Source: HGM10611 sp964384805
Lineage (GTDB): Bacteria > Bacillota_I > Bacilli_A > ML615J-28 > CAG-313
Direction of reading: 5' to 3'
Assembly (NCBI GenBank): GCA_964384805.1
Contig: CAYLLO010000001.1
Location: 7,709 to 71,708, forward strand
Length of the DNA stretch: 64,000 bases
Positions within the stretch are counted from its first letter, which is position 1. The number at the start of each line of letters is the position of its first letter. The notes beneath the pieces are model-generated. The model was not told the origin of the DNA, made no database searches, and saw only the letters and a program-made list of their open reading frames with translations. The translations under genes and the position numbers were made by a program. Positions 18,213-25,881 of the stretch are shown here, in pieces.

Positions 18213-19490
18213 TTAATCTATGAATTCAAATTCATAGTTTAGAATACGAACGGTATCACCGTTTTTGACACCTTTTTGGCGTAGTGCTTCATCTACTCCC
18301 ATTGTGCGAAGTTTTTTAGCAAATAGTCTAGCGTTTGCTTCAGTTGAAATATCAAACTTATCCAATAAGCGTTTAATGGCTGGACCTGTAACATTATATA
18401 CATCATCTTCTTCAAGGGTAATAGTGAAAGGAGCCTCAGGCTCTGTAAAGTTATATTCAACTACGACATCTTGAGGGGTAACAATTTCTTCCATATTTTT
18501 TACTTCTTCAAGTTTATCAGCAATTGTATATAGTAATTCGTTTAAATTATTTTTAGTTAAAGCAGAAATAGCGATAATATTATCAATACCTAATTCTTTT
18601 TTAAAACGCTTTAAATTAGCTTCTGCTTTAGGCATATCCATTTTATTAGCAACAATAATTTGGGGACGTTTTAATAAATCTGAATTATAGTTTTCAAGTT
18701 CTTTATTGATTTTTAGATAGTCATTTACTGGATCGCGATCTTCGTTGGCGCTCATGTCAATTATGTGAACAATTACTCTTGTCCGTTCAATATGTTTTAA
18801 AAATTGAATACCAAGTCCAAGTCCTGTATGAGCTCCTTCAATCAATCCTGGTAAATCAGCCATTATGAAACTTCTCCCATCTGGTACGGCAACAACTCCT
18901 AAATAAGGAATTAAAGTTGTAAAATGATAGTCAGCTATTTTAGGCTTGGCTTCGCTTACAACAGAAATTATCGTGCTTTTACCAACACTTGGGAAACCTA
19001 CCAACCCGACATCGGCTAAAACTTTTAAATTAAGCTCTATATTTCGTTCTTCTCCGGGTTCACCTTTTTCACAAATATCAGGAGCAGGGTGGCGAGAACT
19101 TGCAAAAAAGGCATTACCTCTTCCGCCTTTTCCACCTTTACAAACAACAACTTCTTGGAATGGTTTTATAATATCTCCAACAATTAAATTTTTATCTATA
19201 TCGATAATAGTAGTTCCAACTGGAACTTTTACATAAATATCTTTACCATCGGCACCAAATTTATCTTTGTTCATTCCATTTTGGCCATCTTCTGCTTTGA
19301 TTTTGTGATTATAGCGAAAGTCTAAAAGAGTAGTTAAGCCACTATCTCCAACGAAAATAACACTTCCACCTTTTCCGCCTTTTCCGCCTGATGGGCCACC
19401 TTTGGCGACATATTTTTCGCGTCTAAAAGCAACAATCCCATCTCCGCCTTTTCCGGCCTTTACGACAATTTTAGCTGTATCTACAAACAT
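18213..19490 (-). CDS. obg: GTPase Obg
   Basis: 425 residues from ATG 19490, with AAGGAGG five bases upstream. The glycine-rich Obg fold fills about 1-158, the GTPase domain follows (GFPSVGKSTI, DLPGLIEGAHTG, NKMD) and a C-terminal OCT domain ends the protein (VYNVTGPAIKRLL). Obg binds the 50S subunit and couples ribosome assembly to the stringent response and, in Bacillus, to sporulation and the general stress response. Its usual Bacillus neighbour spo0B is missing here between rpmA and obg. Confidence 0.95.
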   Translation of the reverse strand: MFVDTAKIVVKAGKGGDGIVAFRREKYVAKGGPSGGKGGKGGSVIFVGDSGLTTLLDFRYNHKIKAEDGQNGMNKDKFGADGKDIYVKVPVGTTIIDIDKNLIVGDIIKPFQEVVVCKGGKGGRGNAFFASSRHPAPDICEKGEPGEERNIELNLKVLADVGLVGFPSVGKSTIISVVSEAKPKIADYHFTTLIPYLGVVAVPDGRSFIMADLPGLIEGAHTGLGLGIQFLKHIERTRVIVHIIDMSANEDRDPVNDYLKINKELENYNSDLLKRPQIIVANKMDMPKAEANLKRFKKELGIDNIIAISALTKNNLNELLYTIADKLEEVKNMEEIVTPQDVVVEYNFTEPEAPFTITLEEDDVYNVTGPAIKRLLDKFDISTEANARLFAKKLRTMGVDEALRQKGVKNGDTVRILNYEFEFID

Positions 19491-19516
19491 AAAAACCTCC
19501 TTTTGTGAAGATAAAA

Positions 19517-19541
19517 AGCACTTCAAATATTATGAAGTGCT
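19517..19541 (-). terminator. Hairpin after rpmA
   Basis: 9-bp stem AGCACTTCA/TGAAGTGCT and a short T-run on the minus strand between rpmA and obg; probably a partial terminator that lowers obg relative to ribosomal proteins. Confidence 0.65.
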
Positions 19542-19552
19542 AAAATAATTTT

Positions 19553-19837
19553 CTATTCTTGTACAGGGTACACTGATGCTTGTTTTTTACCTTTACCAAT
19601 AATTTCGAATTTTACAATACCATCGATTTTACTAAATAAAGTATCATCACTACCGATACCAACATTTTTACCAGGATGTACTTTAGTACCTCTTTGACGA
19701 TAAATAATTGATCCTGTAGTAGCAAATTGACCATCAGATAGTTTAGCACCTAAGCGTCTACCAATAGAGTCACGTCCGTTTTTAGTAGACCCAACCCCTT
19801 TTTTAGAAGCAAAAAATTGCAAATTAAATCTTAACAT
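19553..19837 (-). CDS. rpmA: Ribosomal protein bL27 with Prp-cleavable N-terminus
   Basis: 94 residues. The first nine residues, MLRFNLQFF, form the Bacillota-type extension that Prp removes before the Ala-Ser-Lys-Lys that reaches the peptidyl-transferase centre; the cleavage site is F9-A10. The rest (STKNGRDSIGRRLGAK, GSIIYRQRGTKVHPG) is a standard bL27. A strong AGGAGG site lies before the ATG. The protease prp is the next gene upstream in the same transcript. Confidence 0.96.
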   Translation of the reverse strand: MLRFNLQFFASKKGVGSTKNGRDSIGRRLGAKLSDGQFATTGSIIYRQRGTKVHPGKNVGIGSDDTLFSKIDGIVKFEIIGKGKKQASVYPVQE

Positions 19838-19860
19838 TGCGTGCCACCTCCTATTTGGGC

Positions 19861-20178
19861 TTATTTTATAATTATTTTAAGATTTTGAGGATACTGTTCC
19901 TCAATATTAATTAGAATATCTAATAAATTTTGAATAATTAATAAAGACAAGTTATCAATTTTATTTAATTTAAAATCAATTAATCCCTGTTCTTCATTTT
20001 CAATTAATGAGTAATCTTCTTTTTTTAATATTTTATTAAGAAGATTTAAAGTAGTAAAGACAGCAGTTGTAATACTGCTACACACAATATCTTCACCATA
20101 ATTACCATATTCAGCATGCCCTTTAACTAAAAAGGCGTATGGTTTTTCATTTTTTAGAATGAAACTTGCTTTAGTCAT
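19861..20178 (-). CDS. prp: Ribosomal-processing cysteine protease Prp
   Basis: 105 residues. The catalytic pair is visible as VKGHAEYG (His) and GEDIVCSSIT (Cys), spaced as in the Prp/YsxB family. Prp cleaves the N-terminal extension of bL27, which is encoded next. It begins two bases after the rplU stop without its own ribosome site, so it depends on coupling. Confidence 0.92.
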   Translation of the reverse strand: MTKASFILKNEKPYAFLVKGHAEYGNYGEDIVCSSITTAVFTTLNLLNKILKKEDYSLIENEEQGLIDFKLNKIDNLSLLIIQNLLDILINIEEQYPQNLKIIIK

Positions 20179-20180
20179 AA

Positions 20181-20480
20181 TTAAGCTACGATTTCTTTAA
20201 TTAATACTTTTGTGTAAGCTTGACGATGACCTTGTTTTTTACGATAATTCTTTTTAGGTTTCATCTTAAATACAATGATTTTGGGACTGCGACCTTGTTT
20301 TTCAACAGTAGCTACTACTTTAGCTCCTTCTAAAACAGGAGTACCAACTTTACCATCAGCTAATAATACTTGATCAAAAGTAACTTCTTCTCCAACTTCA
20401 GCTTCTAGTTTTTCAATGTAAATTGAATCACCTTCTTGAACGCGGTATTGTTTACCACCAGTAACAAAAATTGCGTACAT
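20181..20480 (-). CDS. rplU: Ribosomal protein bL21
   Basis: 99 residues, near the normal 100-103. It begins MYAIFVTGGKQYRVQEGD and ends with the basic segment KKNYRKKQGHRQAYT that binds 23S rRNA. A strong AAGGAGGT site precedes it. It is first in rplU-prp-rpmA-obg. Confidence 0.96.
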   Translation of the reverse strand: MYAIFVTGGKQYRVQEGDSIYIEKLEAEVGEEVTFDQVLLADGKVGTPVLEGAKVVATVEKQGRSPKIIVFKMKPKKNYRKKQGHRQAYTKVLIKEIVA

Positions 20481-20509
20481 CTAATTTTACCTCCTTTTTA
20501 AATTAAATT

Positions 20510-20583
20510 TAAACTAAGACACGCCATTGAGGTGCGGAAAACAGCTTAAAACCTCTTTTGTGCGGTTGCTAGAAATCGCAACA
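20510..20583 (-). ncRNA. L21 leader (ribosomal protein autoregulatory leader)
   Basis: The transcript between the promoter and rplU folds with the L21-leader pattern: a short stem GTTGCGATT/AGCAACCGCA near 20560-20582, then GAGGT and GCACCTC segments flanking CTGTTTTCCGC, ending about 30 bases before the rplU ribosome site. The layout and position match the Bacillota L21 leader; boundaries are approximate. Confidence 0.7.
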
Positions 20584-20588
20584 TATGT

Positions 20589-20617
20589 ATTATACCATTA
20601 AAGTCTTTTTTTTGCAA
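20589..20617 (-). promoter_or_regulatory. Sigma-A promoter for rplU operon
   Basis: TTGCAA (20612-20617), 17-bp spacer, TGGTATAAT with TATAAT at 20589-20594, minus strand; it would start transcription right at the L21 leader. Confidence 0.85.
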
Positions 20618-20673
20618 ATTATATATAAATATTTTTTTAGAGTCCGTAAATCTATTTAATTGAGATAAACTAA

Positions 20674-20700
20674 AAAGGATAAGATTTTAATCTTACCCTT
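20674..20700 (-). terminator. Terminator after ppdK
   Basis: Imperfect stem AAGG-GTAAGATT/AATCTTAT-CCTT followed by T5 on the minus strand, 13 bases after the ppdK stop. Confidence 0.75.
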
Positions 20701-20712
20701 AATGTATGAAAA

Positions 20713-23340
20713 TTAGTTTCTAGGATTCTTAATATTAGCTTGTGCAGCAGCTAAACGTGCAATTGGAACACGGAATGGTGAACAAGAAACGTAAGTTAAT
20801 CCTAATTTATGACAGAATTCCACAGATGATGGATCTCCTCCATGTTCTCCACAAATACCAAGTTTGATATTAGGTCTTGTTTCTTTACCTAATTCAACAG
20901 CCATTTTCATTAATTTACCAACACCTATTTGGTCAACTTTTGCGAATGGATCGTTTTCATATATTTTAGTATCATAGTAAGAATTTAAGAATTTACCTGC
21001 ATCATCTCTTGAAAATCCAAAAGTCATTTGTGTTAAATCATTAGTACCAAATGAGAAGAATTCAGCTTCTTTGGCGATTTCATCAGCTGTTAGAGCAGCT
21101 CTTGGAATTTCAATCATAGTACCAACATGATATTCCAATTCTACTCCAGCATCAGCAATAACTTTATCAGCAGTAGCTGTTACAATATTTTTAACATATT
21201 TTAATTCTTTAATTTCTCCAACAAGGGGGATCATAATTTCAGGAACAATTTTAATATTTTTTCTCTTTGATACTGCAATAGCGGCTTTAATAACTGCTCT
21301 TGTTTGCATAGCAGCAATTTCTGGATAAGTTACTGCTAAACGACATCCACGATGTCCCATCATTGGATTAAATTCATGTAAACTATCTATAATAGATTTT
21401 ATTTGTTCTACCGTTTTACCTTTTGTTTTAGCTAATAATTCAATATCCTTTTCTTCAGTAGGAACGAATTCATGTAGAGGTGGATCTAAATAGCGAATTG
21501 TTACTCCGTATCCTTCCATTGCTTCATAAAGTTTTTCAAAGTCTCCTTGTTGCATTGGTTCAATTTTGGCTAAAGCAGCTTCTCTTTCTTCAACAGTATC
21601 AGAGCAAATCATTTCTCTAATTGCGGCAATTCTATCTGCTTCAAAGAACATATGTTCAGTACGGCATAGACCAATACCTTCAGCACCTAATTCTCTTGCT
21701 TTTAAGGCATCTTTTGGTGTATCAGCGTTTGTTCTAACTTGTAATACGCGATATTTGTCAGCCCATCCCATAATACGTCCGAAATCTCCAGCGACTGTAG
21801 CCTCTACAGTTGGCATAATACCATCATAAATTTTACCGGTTGAACCATCTAAAGAAATTGAATCTCCTTCATGATAAGTTTTACCACCTAAAGTAAATTG
21901 TTTATTTTCTTCGTCCATAGCAATTTCTGAACATCCAGATACACAGCAAGTACCCATACCACGAGCAACTACGGCAGCGTGAGATGTCATACCACCACGA
22001 ACAGTTAAGATACCTTGAGCAGCTTTCATTCCCTCAATGTCTTCAGGAGAAGTTTCTAAACGCACAAGAACAACTTTTTCTCCTTTTTCAGCCCATACTT
22101 TGGCATCTTCCGCAGAGAACACAATTTTACCACAAGCGGCTCCAGGTGATGCAGGTAATGCTTTACCAATAGGTGTTGCTTCTTTTAATGCTTTTGCATC
22201 AAAAGTTGGATGTAATAAAGCATCTAAATTACGAGGATCAATCATTAATACTGCTTCTTTTTCACTTCTCAAACCTTCATCTACTAAAGCACAAGCAATT
22301 TTTAATGCAGCAGCAGCAGTTCTTTTACCATTTCTAGTTTGTAACATGTATAATTTTTTGTTTTCAATTGTAAATTCCATATCTTGCATATCACGATAGT
22401 GATTTTCAAGAGTATTACAAATTTCAACGAATTGTGCATACACTTCTGGCATTACTTCTTTTAATTGGTCAATAGGTTGAGGAGTTCTAACACCAGCAAC
22501 TACATCTTCTCCTTGAGCATTCATTAAGAATTCGCCCATTAATTTTTTTTCACCTGTAGCAGGATCTCTTGTGAAGGCTACTCCAGTACCAGAAGTTTCT
22601 CCCATATTACCAAAGGCCATCATTTGTACATTGACAGCAGTTCCCCAAGAATAAGGGATGTCATTGTCACGGCGATAAACATTAGCACGAGGATTGTCCC
22701 ATGATCTAAATACAGCTTTAACAGCCCCCATTAATTGTTCAATTGGATCATTTGGAAAATCAACGCCAATTTTTTCTTTATATTCAGCTTTGAATTGGTT
22801 AGCTAATTCTTTTAAATCATCAGCAGTTAAATCAACATCTTTTTCTACGCCTTTTTTTTCTTTCATTTGGTCAATTAATTGTTCAAAGTATTTTTTACCT
22901 ACTTCCATTACTACGTCTGAATACATTTGAATGAATCTTCTGTAACAGTCCCAAGCCCATCTAGGATTTCCAGATTTTGCAGCTAAAGCTTCAACAACTT
23001 CTTCATTTAAACCTAAGTTTAAGATTGTATCCATCATACCAGGCATTGAAGCACGAGCTCCTGAACGAACTGATACTAATAATGGATTTTCTTTGTCGCC
23101 GAATTTCTTTCCAGCGATTTTTTCTAATTTAGCGATATTTTCTAAAATTTCATTTTTAATGCTATCGTTAATTTTTCTTCCGTCCTCATAATATTGAGTA
23201 CAAGCTTCAGTAGTAACGGTAAAACCTTGTGGAACTGGTAAACCAAGTCTAGTCATTTCTGCCAAGTTTGCACCTTTACCGCCTAAAAGTTCACGCATTT
23301 CAGCATTACCTTCGCTAAATAAATAAACAAATTTGCTCAT
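20713..23340 (-). CDS. ppdK: Pyruvate, phosphate dikinase
   Basis: 875 residues, full length. It interconverts pyruvate + ATP + Pi and PEP + AMP + PPi; in anaerobes it often runs in the glycolytic, PPi-using direction. The N-terminal nucleotide-binding half starts VYLFSEGNAEMRELLGGKGANLAEM; the phosphohistidine domain has GGMTSHAAVVARGMGTCCVSG; the PEP-binding barrel ends with GICGEHGGDPSSVEF. AAAGGAGA precedes the ATG. It has its own promoter and terminator and is inserted, with trxA, inside an otherwise Bacillus-like spoIVFB-rplU order. Confidence 0.96.
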   Translation of the reverse strand: MSKFVYLFSEGNAEMRELLGGKGANLAEMTRLGLPVPQGFTVTTEACTQYYEDGRKINDSIKNEILENIAKLEKIAGKKFGDKENPLLVSVRSGARASMPGMMDTILNLGLNEEVVEALAAKSGNPRWAWDCYRRFIQMYSDVVMEVGKKYFEQLIDQMKEKKGVEKDVDLTADDLKELANQFKAEYKEKIGVDFPNDPIEQLMGAVKAVFRSWDNPRANVYRRDNDIPYSWGTAVNVQMMAFGNMGETSGTGVAFTRDPATGEKKLMGEFLMNAQGEDVVAGVRTPQPIDQLKEVMPEVYAQFVEICNTLENHYRDMQDMEFTIENKKLYMLQTRNGKRTAAAALKIACALVDEGLRSEKEAVLMIDPRNLDALLHPTFDAKALKEATPIGKALPASPGAACGKIVFSAEDAKVWAEKGEKVVLVRLETSPEDIEGMKAAQGILTVRGGMTSHAAVVARGMGTCCVSGCSEIAMDEENKQFTLGGKTYHEGDSISLDGSTGKIYDGIMPTVEATVAGDFGRIMGWADKYRVLQVRTNADTPKDALKARELGAEGIGLCRTEHMFFEADRIAAIREMICSDTVEEREAALAKIEPMQQGDFEKLYEAMEGYGVTIRYLDPPLHEFVPTEEKDIELLAKTKGKTVEQIKSIIDSLHEFNPMMGHRGCRLAVTYPEIAAMQTRAVIKAAIAVSKRKNIKIVPEIMIPLVGEIKELKYVKNIVTATADKVIADAGVELEYHVGTMIEIPRAALTADEIAKEAEFFSFGTNDLTQMTFGFSRDDAGKFLNSYYDTKIYENDPFAKVDQIGVGKLMKMAVELGKETRPNIKLGICGEHGGDPSSVEFCHKLGLTYVSCSPFRVPIARLAAAQANIKNPRN

Positions 23341-23389
23341 TTAGTATTCTCCTTTTCTAATTATATTAATCGTTATAGGCATAATAAAA

Positions 23390-23407
23390 AGCCCTAACTA
23401 CCGGGCT
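23390..23407 (-). terminator. Terminator hairpin nested in the ppdK promoter
   Basis: AGCCC/GGGCT stem with an 8-base loop and T5 on the minus strand; read from trxA it is a terminator, but the ppdK start site falls inside it. Confidence 0.6.
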
Positions 23408-23408
23408 A

Positions 23409-23437
23409 ATTATACCATTTTTTAACAACAAAAGCAA
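23409..23437 (-). promoter_or_regulatory. Sigma-A promoter for ppdK
   Basis: TTGCTT (23432-23437), 17-bp spacer, extended TGGTATAAT with TATAAT at 23409-23414 on the minus strand, about 70 bases before the ppdK ATG. Confidence 0.8.
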
Positions 23438-23470
23438 ATAAAACAAAAATATTTTAAAAAGTTCAAAAAT

Positions 23471-23785
23471 TTATTTTTTTTGTCTATTAACCATTTCAGA
23501 TAAAAATCGAACATCTCGATAACCTATTGCACTATCAACGGGTTTACCATCCTTTAATAAAACTAAAGTCGGAATACTATTAATATGATATTCACCTGCT
23601 AATTCACTTTCTTCATCTACATCAATTTTGGCTATTGTTAATTCTCCTTTTAGTTGTTCATCCAATTCTTGTAAGACAGGAGTCATCATTTTGCATGGAC
23701 CACACCATGTCGCATAAAAGTCTACTAAAACTAGACCATTTTGTGCTAATAATTCTTTAAAATCTTTTGTATTGTAATTACGCAT
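23471..23785 (-). CDS. trxA: Thioredoxin
   Basis: 104 residues with the redox site TWCGPCKM near residue 28 and the cis-Pro segment SIPTLVLLKDG near 74; no signal peptide, so cytoplasmic. It reduces protein disulfides with thioredoxin reductase (not in the window). An AGAGGTGAT site and its own promoter precede it. Confidence 0.94.
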   Translation of the reverse strand: MRNYNTKDFKELLAQNGLVLVDFYATWCGPCKMMTPVLQELDEQLKGELTIAKIDVDEESELAGEYHINSIPTLVLLKDGKPVDSAIGYRDVRFLSEMVNRQKK

Positions 23786-23806
23786 ATAATCACCTCTTTC
23801 GGATTT

Positions 23807-23835
23807 ATTATATCATCAAAATAATATATGGCCAA
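23807..23835 (-). promoter_or_regulatory. Promoter for trxA
   Basis: TTGGCC (23830-23835), 17-bp spacer and extended TGATATAAT (TATAAT at 23807-23812), minus strand. It lies just after the spoIVFB stop. Confidence 0.65.
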
Positions 23836-23848
23836 ATATTTTGCTTTA

Positions 23849-24460
23849 TCAAATTCTTTTTAAAAAAGAGTATTGTTTTAGTTTATAATGCTTATTACTC
23901 CTTTTGTTAGCAATTGTTTTATAATACAAAAAAAATAAGATTAGGTAATAACCATATAATTTTAGAATAAATAGTATTATACTTAATATTGATAAAATAA
24001 TTAATGAAAAATAAAATAAACAATCTTCTGCATATTCGTCATCAAAAATAATTGTAAGAAGATTAAATAAGATTTTATAACCATCTAATGGAGTAATTGG
24101 CAATAAATTTACAAAGATCATTAAGTAGTTATAATTTATAAATATATTATTATCAATAAAGTTAGTTTTTATAATTTTAAAAATCATAATTAATATTAAA
24201 TTAACGATAATTCCACTAGTATTTATTAACAATTTAATTAAAACATTTTTTTCATTATAATCATCTAATTCTATTAATCCACCAAACATTGTAAGATATA
24301 ATTTATGACATTTAATATTAAAAAATAGTGCTGTTAATATGTGTCCAAGTTCATGAAAAATAATTATACAGAAAAAAACAATAAGCTCACGAAAAAAACC
24401 TCCAAAAAGTCCTAAAAAAACTAATAAAACCATTGAAGGATGAAGGGTAATATTACGCAT
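23849..24460 (-). CDS. spoIVFB: SpoIVFB-like site-2 intramembrane metalloprotease
   Basis: 203 residues, mostly membrane. The zinc motif IFHELGHILTALFF (HExxH) lies in the second helix near residue 37, and LLPITPLDGYKI supplies the third ligand region (N/x-PxDG). In Bacillus SpoIVFB cleaves pro-sigma-K in the mother cell. It overlaps spoIVFA by 8 bases and precedes (after trxA and ppdK) rplU, as in Bacillus. No sigma-K gene is in the window, so the substrate is inferred from the family. Confidence 0.87.
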   Translation of the reverse strand: MRNITLHPSMVLLVFLGLFGGFFRELIVFFCIIIFHELGHILTALFFNIKCHKLYLTMFGGLIELDDYNEKNVLIKLLINTSGIIVNLILIMIFKIIKTNFIDNNIFINYNYLMIFVNLLPITPLDGYKILFNLLTIIFDDEYAEDCLFYFSLIILSILSIILFILKLYGYYLILFFLYYKTIANKRSNKHYKLKQYSFLKRI

Positions 24461-25073
24461 TATGTAAAGTTAAAAGACTATAAACATTATTTTGATTTTT
24501 TATTTCAATTGTAAAAGTGTATTGATTATCAATAGTTTGGGCAGTACCTATGATATTATTTACTATAACATATGAATACAAAGATACATCAATATTAGTT
24601 AATCCACCATATGTATATTCCAAATTATCTTCGCTTTTAATGGTTATGTAATATAAATTATTTGTTTTATTAATTTTTACGACTATTCCAGTAGCGGCAG
24701 CAGAGACCCCATTAAAACTTTTATTAGTGATATAATTAACTCCTTCATAATAATTAATATTTTCATAGTTAGTTGTTAAATTTACTTCGATATCATTATG
24801 ATTAAATTCATACATATTGGTGAAGATATTCAAAAGAGGAAAAATATTTAGATTATTATCCAAATGTTTAACAATATCTAATTTAAAAATGTTTTTGGTT
24901 CCAATTAATAAAAACAAGAGAATTGAACTTAAAAAAATACGAATGTATAGTTTATCAAAATAAGTTTTTTTATTTTCAGTTTTTAAATTTTTTCTTTTTT
25001 TAATTCTATGTATTCTATTTTGTTTTTTCTTAAATGAATGATATTTTTTTAATTGTTTATAATAATTTTTCAT
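24453..25073 (-). CDS. spoIVFA: SpoIVFA-like inhibitor/partner of SpoIVFB
   Basis: 206 residues from ATG 25073, with GGTGA seven bases upstream (the GTG at 25082 is within that site). A basic cytoplasmic N-terminus (about 1-45) leads to one membrane helix (about 47-65) and an outer domain ending in a degenerate M23/LytM-like fold (GVSAAATGIVVKI, NLEYTYGGLTNIDV). The peptidase metal residues are absent, as in SpoIVFA. In Bacillus this protein holds SpoIVFB inactive until SpoIVB signals. Sequence is diverged; position before spoIVFB carries much of the assignment. Confidence 0.75.
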   Translation of the reverse strand: MKNYYKQLKKYHSFKKKQNRIHRIKKRKNLKTENKKTYFDKLYIRIFLSSILLFLLIGTKNIFKLDIVKHLDNNLNIFPLLNIFTNMYEFNHNDIEVNLTTNYENINYYEGVNYITNKSFNGVSAAATGIVVKINKTNNLYYITIKSEDNLEYTYGGLTNIDVSLYSYVIVNNIIGTAQTIDNQYTFTIEIKNQNNVYSLLTLHNA

Positions 25074-25123
25074 AGCATTCACCAGTTAATTATATGTAAA
25101 AATTTTTAAAAATATACTTAAAG

Positions 25124-25795
25124 TTAAATAATATTTGTTTCTTTAGCCATACTAAAATAACTATACCCAATAATAATATGATCAAGAAGTATTAACCCTA
25201 AAGTTTTAGCTTGTTTACACAATATTTCTGTTGCTTTTATATCAGATTTTGAGGGAGTTGGATCACCGCTTGGATGATTATGAACTAAAATAAAAGCTGA
25301 TGAAGAAAGTTTATATGCCCATTTGAAAATATTTTTACTGTCAATAAGTGTTTGATTAATTGTACCTATAGATAATAGTTTTTTTTCAATTAATTTGCCC
25401 TTAGTATTTAAATACAAAACATAAAGATGCTCTTCTTTGAGATGTTGAAGTTCATTTTTGAAATAATTAAAAACTTCAATAGCTTCTGAAAAAGATATTT
25501 CTTCTTTTTCTACTTGATTAATTCTTTTACCAAGTTCAATGGCTGATAAAATAGTAATAGCTTTGGTTAAACCTATTCCATCCAGTTCTTTTAATTCCGA
25601 TAAAGATAAATTATTTAATTCTTGTGGTTTAGAAACTTTAGACAAAATATTATTGGCCGTATCTAAAACTGAATATTTTTTTGATCCTGTTCTAAGGATA
25701 ATTGCTAGTAATTCTGCTGTAGATAAAGTGTTAACACCTTTTTCAATTGCCCGTTCTCTAGGGCGTTCAGTTTCTGGTAATTCTTTTAATAACAT
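25124..25795 (-). CDS. radC: RadC family JAB/MPN+ protein
   Basis: 223 residues. N-terminal helix-hairpin-helix-like part (ELLAIILRTGS, LKELDGIGLTKAI) and a C-terminal JAB1/MPN+ metalloprotease-like domain with LVHNHPSGDPTPSKSD (H-x-H...D). The old link to DNA repair is doubtful for the family; the molecular role is unknown. AAGGATGAT precedes the start. In Bacillus radC likewise follows folC and precedes mreB; here mreBCD and minCD are missing and spoIVFA follows directly. Confidence 0.88.
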   Translation of the reverse strand: MLLKELPETERPRERAIEKGVNTLSTAELLAIILRTGSKKYSVLDTANNILSKVSKPQELNNLSLSELKELDGIGLTKAITILSAIELGKRINQVEKEEISFSEAIEVFNYFKNELQHLKEEHLYVLYLNTKGKLIEKKLLSIGTINQTLIDSKNIFKWAYKLSSSAFILVHNHPSGDPTPSKSDIKATEILCKQAKTLGLILLDHIIIGYSYFSMAKETNII

Positions 25796-25856
25796 TTAAA
25801 ATCATCCTTTCATGTTTTATAATACTAGCAAGTTATAAAAAATACTTTTTCGAAAA

Positions 25857-25881
25857 AATAGGAACCATGAAGGTTCCTATT
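25857..25881 (-). terminator. Terminator after folC
   Basis: 10-bp perfect stem AATAGGAACC/GGTTCCTATT with a 5-base loop and T5 on the minus strand; overlaps the folC stop. Confidence 0.85.

Noticed and set aside
18946..19236. Plus-strand ORF opposite obg
   Set aside because: Shadow of the glycine-rich Obg domain on the other strand; no ribosome site.
22037..22399. 120-codon plus-strand ORF opposite ppdK
   Set aside because: It is antisense to conserved ppdK codons, without a ribosome site or recognisable family.
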